From: Desulfotomaculaceae bacterium
Lineage (GTDB): Bacteria; Bacillota; Desulfotomaculia; Desulfotomaculales; Pelotomaculaceae
Assembly: GCA_028704035.1 (NCBI GenBank)
Contig: JAQVLS010000090.1
Location: 1 to 6,684 of the forward strand
Direction of reading: 5' to 3'
DNA length: 6,684 nucleotides
Below the pieces are notes generated by a model. The model was not told where the DNA came from. It was given only the letters and a program-made list of their open reading frames with translations, and did not search any database. The position numbers and the translations under genes are program-made. Positions 5,382 to 6,684 of this stretch are shown piece by piece (within the stretch, counting starts at the first letter, position 1; each line of letters opens with the position of its first letter).

Positions 5382-6420
5382 ACTGGGGCACCTCCATTCC
5401 ATATCTTTGCTCGATTGGATATATTTCTACAGTTTCTCTAAGCACCTGTGCGGCTATTTCAGGCGGGGTAGGATTGATAAAATACCCGGTGCCCAGCTCA
5501 AAACCCGCCATTACAGTCAGGCGTGGCATTATTTCCAGGTGCCAATGAAAATGGCGTTCTTCCTCCTGGTTTACGGGCGCCGTATGCAGAACCACATTGT
5601 AAGGTATATTCCTAATCATAGATGTCAACTTGCCCAGGGAATTCCTTAAAACATGTGCGAGATCCTTAACCTGTTCCTCCCTTAAGTGGGCAAAGTCAAA
5701 CTGGTGCTCCCTTGGCGTTATCCAAATTTCAAAAGGAAAGCGTGATGCAAAAGGGCTGAAGCTTATAAAGTGGTCATTTTCAAGGATAATCCTCTCCTTT
5801 TCCGAGATTTCTTGTCCAATCATATCGCACATTACACACGACCCGCGCCGGTTGAAATATTCCTTCATACCTTCAATTTCTTTTCTGACATCCTCGGGAA
5901 CAAAGGGTATGGCGACAAGCTGGGAATGGGTATGCTCAAGGGATGCGCCGGCCACGCGTCCGGTATTTTTAAAAATTTGGATATATTTCAGCCGCGTGTC
6001 TTTGCGCAAATCCAGCGAGCGATCCCGCCATATCCAAATTATTTCTTCCACCTGTTTTTCTGTTTGCTCGTTCATTCCGATAATATGATTGCTGGATTCG
6101 ATAATCACCTCGTGGGCGCCTACACCGTCCATATACTGATAAATACCCCGGGCGCGCTGGTAAGAGGTGCCATGGATGTTTAAAGCTGGGAACTTGTTGG
6201 GTACCACCCTGACCCACCAACCGGGTGTGTCTTTGGACGTATCCGGTTCACGATAGGCAATTATTTCCGGGGGTGTTTGTTCTTCGCTCCCCTCACAAAA
6301 AAAACATTTTTGTGATTTTTTACCTTCGTTTATTTCTTTGTATTCATTGGGACGTTTCCCTCTCTCAGTGGCTATTATTACCCACCGGTTAACAATGGGA
6401 TCCTTTCTCCATTCAGGCAT
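5374..6420 (-). CDS. galT: GalT-family hexose-1-phosphate nucleotidylyltransferase
   Basis: This 348-residue GalT protein (HIT superfamily) would exchange UMP between UDP-glucose and galactose-1-phosphate through a covalent His-nucleotide intermediate, in the cytoplasm. C39 and C42 (C-F-F-C), H103 and H163 match the zinc ligands of bacterial GalT. The catalytic stretch S-L-E-H-T-H-S-Q (160-167) keeps Ser, both His (nucleophile H165) and Gln of the classical S-x-x-H-P-H-x-Q motif, with Thr in place of Pro. A second C-x-x-C (195/198) and H-F-H-W-H (290-294) follow. Length is as expected. The start is ATG at 6420 with TAGGAGGT (6427-6434) 6 bases upstream. It is first in an operon and overlaps glgA by 8 bases. 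No galK or galE is visible, and the pairing with glycogen synthase leaves open an ADP-glucose or other sugar-nucleotide phosphorylase-like role, since that enzyme belongs to the same family. The family call is firm; the substrate is inferred. Confidence 0.94.
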   Translation of the reverse strand: MPEWRKDPIVNRWVIIATERGKRPNEYKEINEGKKSQKCFFCEGSEEQTPPEIIAYREPDTSKDTPGWWVRVVPNKFPALNIHGTSYQRARGIYQYMDGVGAHEVIIESSNHIIGMNEQTEKQVEEIIWIWRDRSLDLRKDTRLKYIQIFKNTGRVAGASLEHTHSQLVAIPFVPEDVRKEIEGMKEYFNRRGSCVMCDMIGQEISEKERIILENDHFISFSPFASRFPFEIWITPREHQFDFAHLREEQVKDLAHVLRNSLGKLTSMIRNIPYNVVLHTAPVNQEEERHFHWHLEIMPRLTVMAGFELGTGYFINPTPPEIAAQVLRETVEIYPIEQRYGMEVPQYV

Positions 6421-6426
6421 TACCCT

Positions 6427-6434
6427 ACCTCCTA
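6427..6434 (-). promoter_or_regulatory. Ribosome binding site of galT
   Basis: TAGGAGGT on the minus strand lies 6 bases before the galT ATG at 6420. It is a full match to the anti-Shine-Dalgarno core and decides the start. Confidence 0.85.
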
Positions 6435-6485
6435 CCTCAAGTCCTAATATATTTCATAATATGTAGCCGGCCCTGTCTAGTGCGA

Positions 6486-6514
6486 AATATAAACTCATAT
6501 TGAGAGTACCGCAA
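6486..6514 (-). promoter_or_regulatory. Possible galT-glgA promoter
   Basis: On the minus strand TTGCGG (6509-6514) and TATATT (6486-6491) are 17 bases apart. The -10 box matches 5 of 6, the -35 only 3 of 6. The promoter would give a leader of about 60 bases. The weak -35 together with a neighbouring inverted repeat at 6517-6532 would fit a regulated promoter, but this is inference. Confidence 0.45.
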
Positions 6515-6516
6515 TT

Positions 6517-6532
6517 CGCATATTTTTATGCG
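6517..6532. repeat. Perfect inverted repeat between galT and minC
   Basis: CGCATA-TTTT-TATGCG has 6-base perfect arms and a 4-base centre. No T-run follows the GC part on either strand, so it is not a terminator. It abuts the -35 side of the possible galT promoter, a position where an activator or repressor could bind. A looser pair, TGCGAA (6481-6486) and TTCGCA (6515-6520), frames the promoter. Confidence 0.4.
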
Positions 6533-6570
6533 CTTAAAAAGTATTCTTTTGACGATTGTTTTCAATTAAA

Positions 6571-6597
6571 GAAGGAAAAAGTCAAATTCAATCGAAT
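6571..6597 (+). promoter_or_regulatory. Possible sigma-H promoter of minC
   Basis: GAAGGAAAA (6571-6579) matches the Bacillus sigma-H -35 pattern RWAGGAWWT at 8 of 9 positions. CGAAT (6593-6597) matches the -10 pattern HGAAT fully, with a 13-base spacer inside the usual 12-14. It would start transcription about 35 bases before the minC ATG. No good sigma-A pair is seen in this stretch: TTGACG at 6549-6554 lacks a -10 box at the right distance. Confidence 0.5.
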
Positions 6598-6637
6598 GTA
6601 ACAAATAAATGGTATGTAAGAAAAAGGGGTTGCATTT

Positions 6638-6684
6638 ATGGCAAGTGATTTGGTCAGTATTAAGGGGACCAGGAACGGGCTGTT
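6638..6684 (+). CDS. minC: MinC, septum site-determining protein (5' fragment)
   Basis: Only 15 codons are in the window, and the frame runs off the right edge. They read M-A-S-D-L-V-S-I-K-G-T-R-N-G-L. The V-x-I-K-G-T-K/R-N-G-L part matches the first strand of the N-terminal domain of Bacillus-type MinC, which inhibits FtsZ assembly with MinD at the membrane and keeps division away from the poles. AAGGGG (6624-6629) lies 8 bases before the ATG. minD would be expected next, outside the window. The gene is divergent from galT, and the 217 bases between them hold the candidate promoters described separately. With so few residues the identification rests on one motif, so it is likely but not certain. 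Confidence 0.72.
   Translation, partial: MASDLVSIKGTRNGL

Noticed and set aside
5382..5402. Longer start for glgA at ATG 5402
   Set aside because: The seven extra residues do not match GlgA N-termini, and the GGAGGTG site is placed for the ATG at 5381.
5230..6183. Several plus-strand open frames opposite galT and the glgA start
   Set aside because: They overlap each other and run antisense to two strongly conserved genes, with no start signals.
1..6684. CRISPR array, insertion sequence, prophage or tRNA
   Set aside because: I found no regularly spaced repeats, transposase-like frames, terminal repeats with target duplications, or tRNA arms on reading both strands.

Overview
The window looks like a piece of chromosome from a spore-forming, anaerobic-type Firmicute, perhaps a Peptococcaceae-like Clostridium relative (Pelotomaculum/Desulfotomaculum type). 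This is inferred from the mix of a Gls24/Asp23 protein, a Bacillus-style MinC start, strong AGGAGG ribosome sites, GTG and TTG start codons, moderate G+C and a possible sigma-H promoter. No phage, IS, CRISPR, tRNA or rRNA signature was seen.

Layout: (1) 26-667 (+) is an orphan, mostly helical protein of unknown function, ending 3 bases from a convergent gene. (2) 671-1078 (-) is a single-domain ATP-binding-type universal stress protein. (3) 1198-2073 (-) is a stand-alone CitE-like CoA-ester lyase with a TTG start; it may be read together with the stress protein. (4) 2237-2611 (+) is an Asp23/Gls24 protein with a near-consensus sigma-A promoter. (5) 2645-3212 (+) is the broken C-terminal part of a lactate-racemase-domain (LarA/DUF2088-like) protein, with its N-terminal half missing and a frameshift at an A5T5 tract. 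(6) 3209-3604 (-) is a MutT-type Nudix hydrolase. (7) 3605-3887 is a mostly empty gap ending in a strong terminator. (8) 3888-6420 (-) is a two-gene operon, galT then glgA, overlapping by 8 bases and ended by that terminator. (9) 6638-6684 (+) is the first 15 codons of minC, divergent from galT.

The best-supported functional unit is galT-glgA. It joins a sugar-1-phosphate nucleotidylyltransferase of the GalT/HIT fold to glycogen synthase, so it probably acts in nucleotide-sugar and glycogen turnover. The other genes look like unrelated housekeeping or stress genes in alternating orientation.

I found no convincing undescribed multi-gene system. The items most worth a second look are the decayed racemase-like gene, the possible sigma-H promoter of minC, the GalT homologue coupled to glycogen synthase, and the orphan protein at the left edge.
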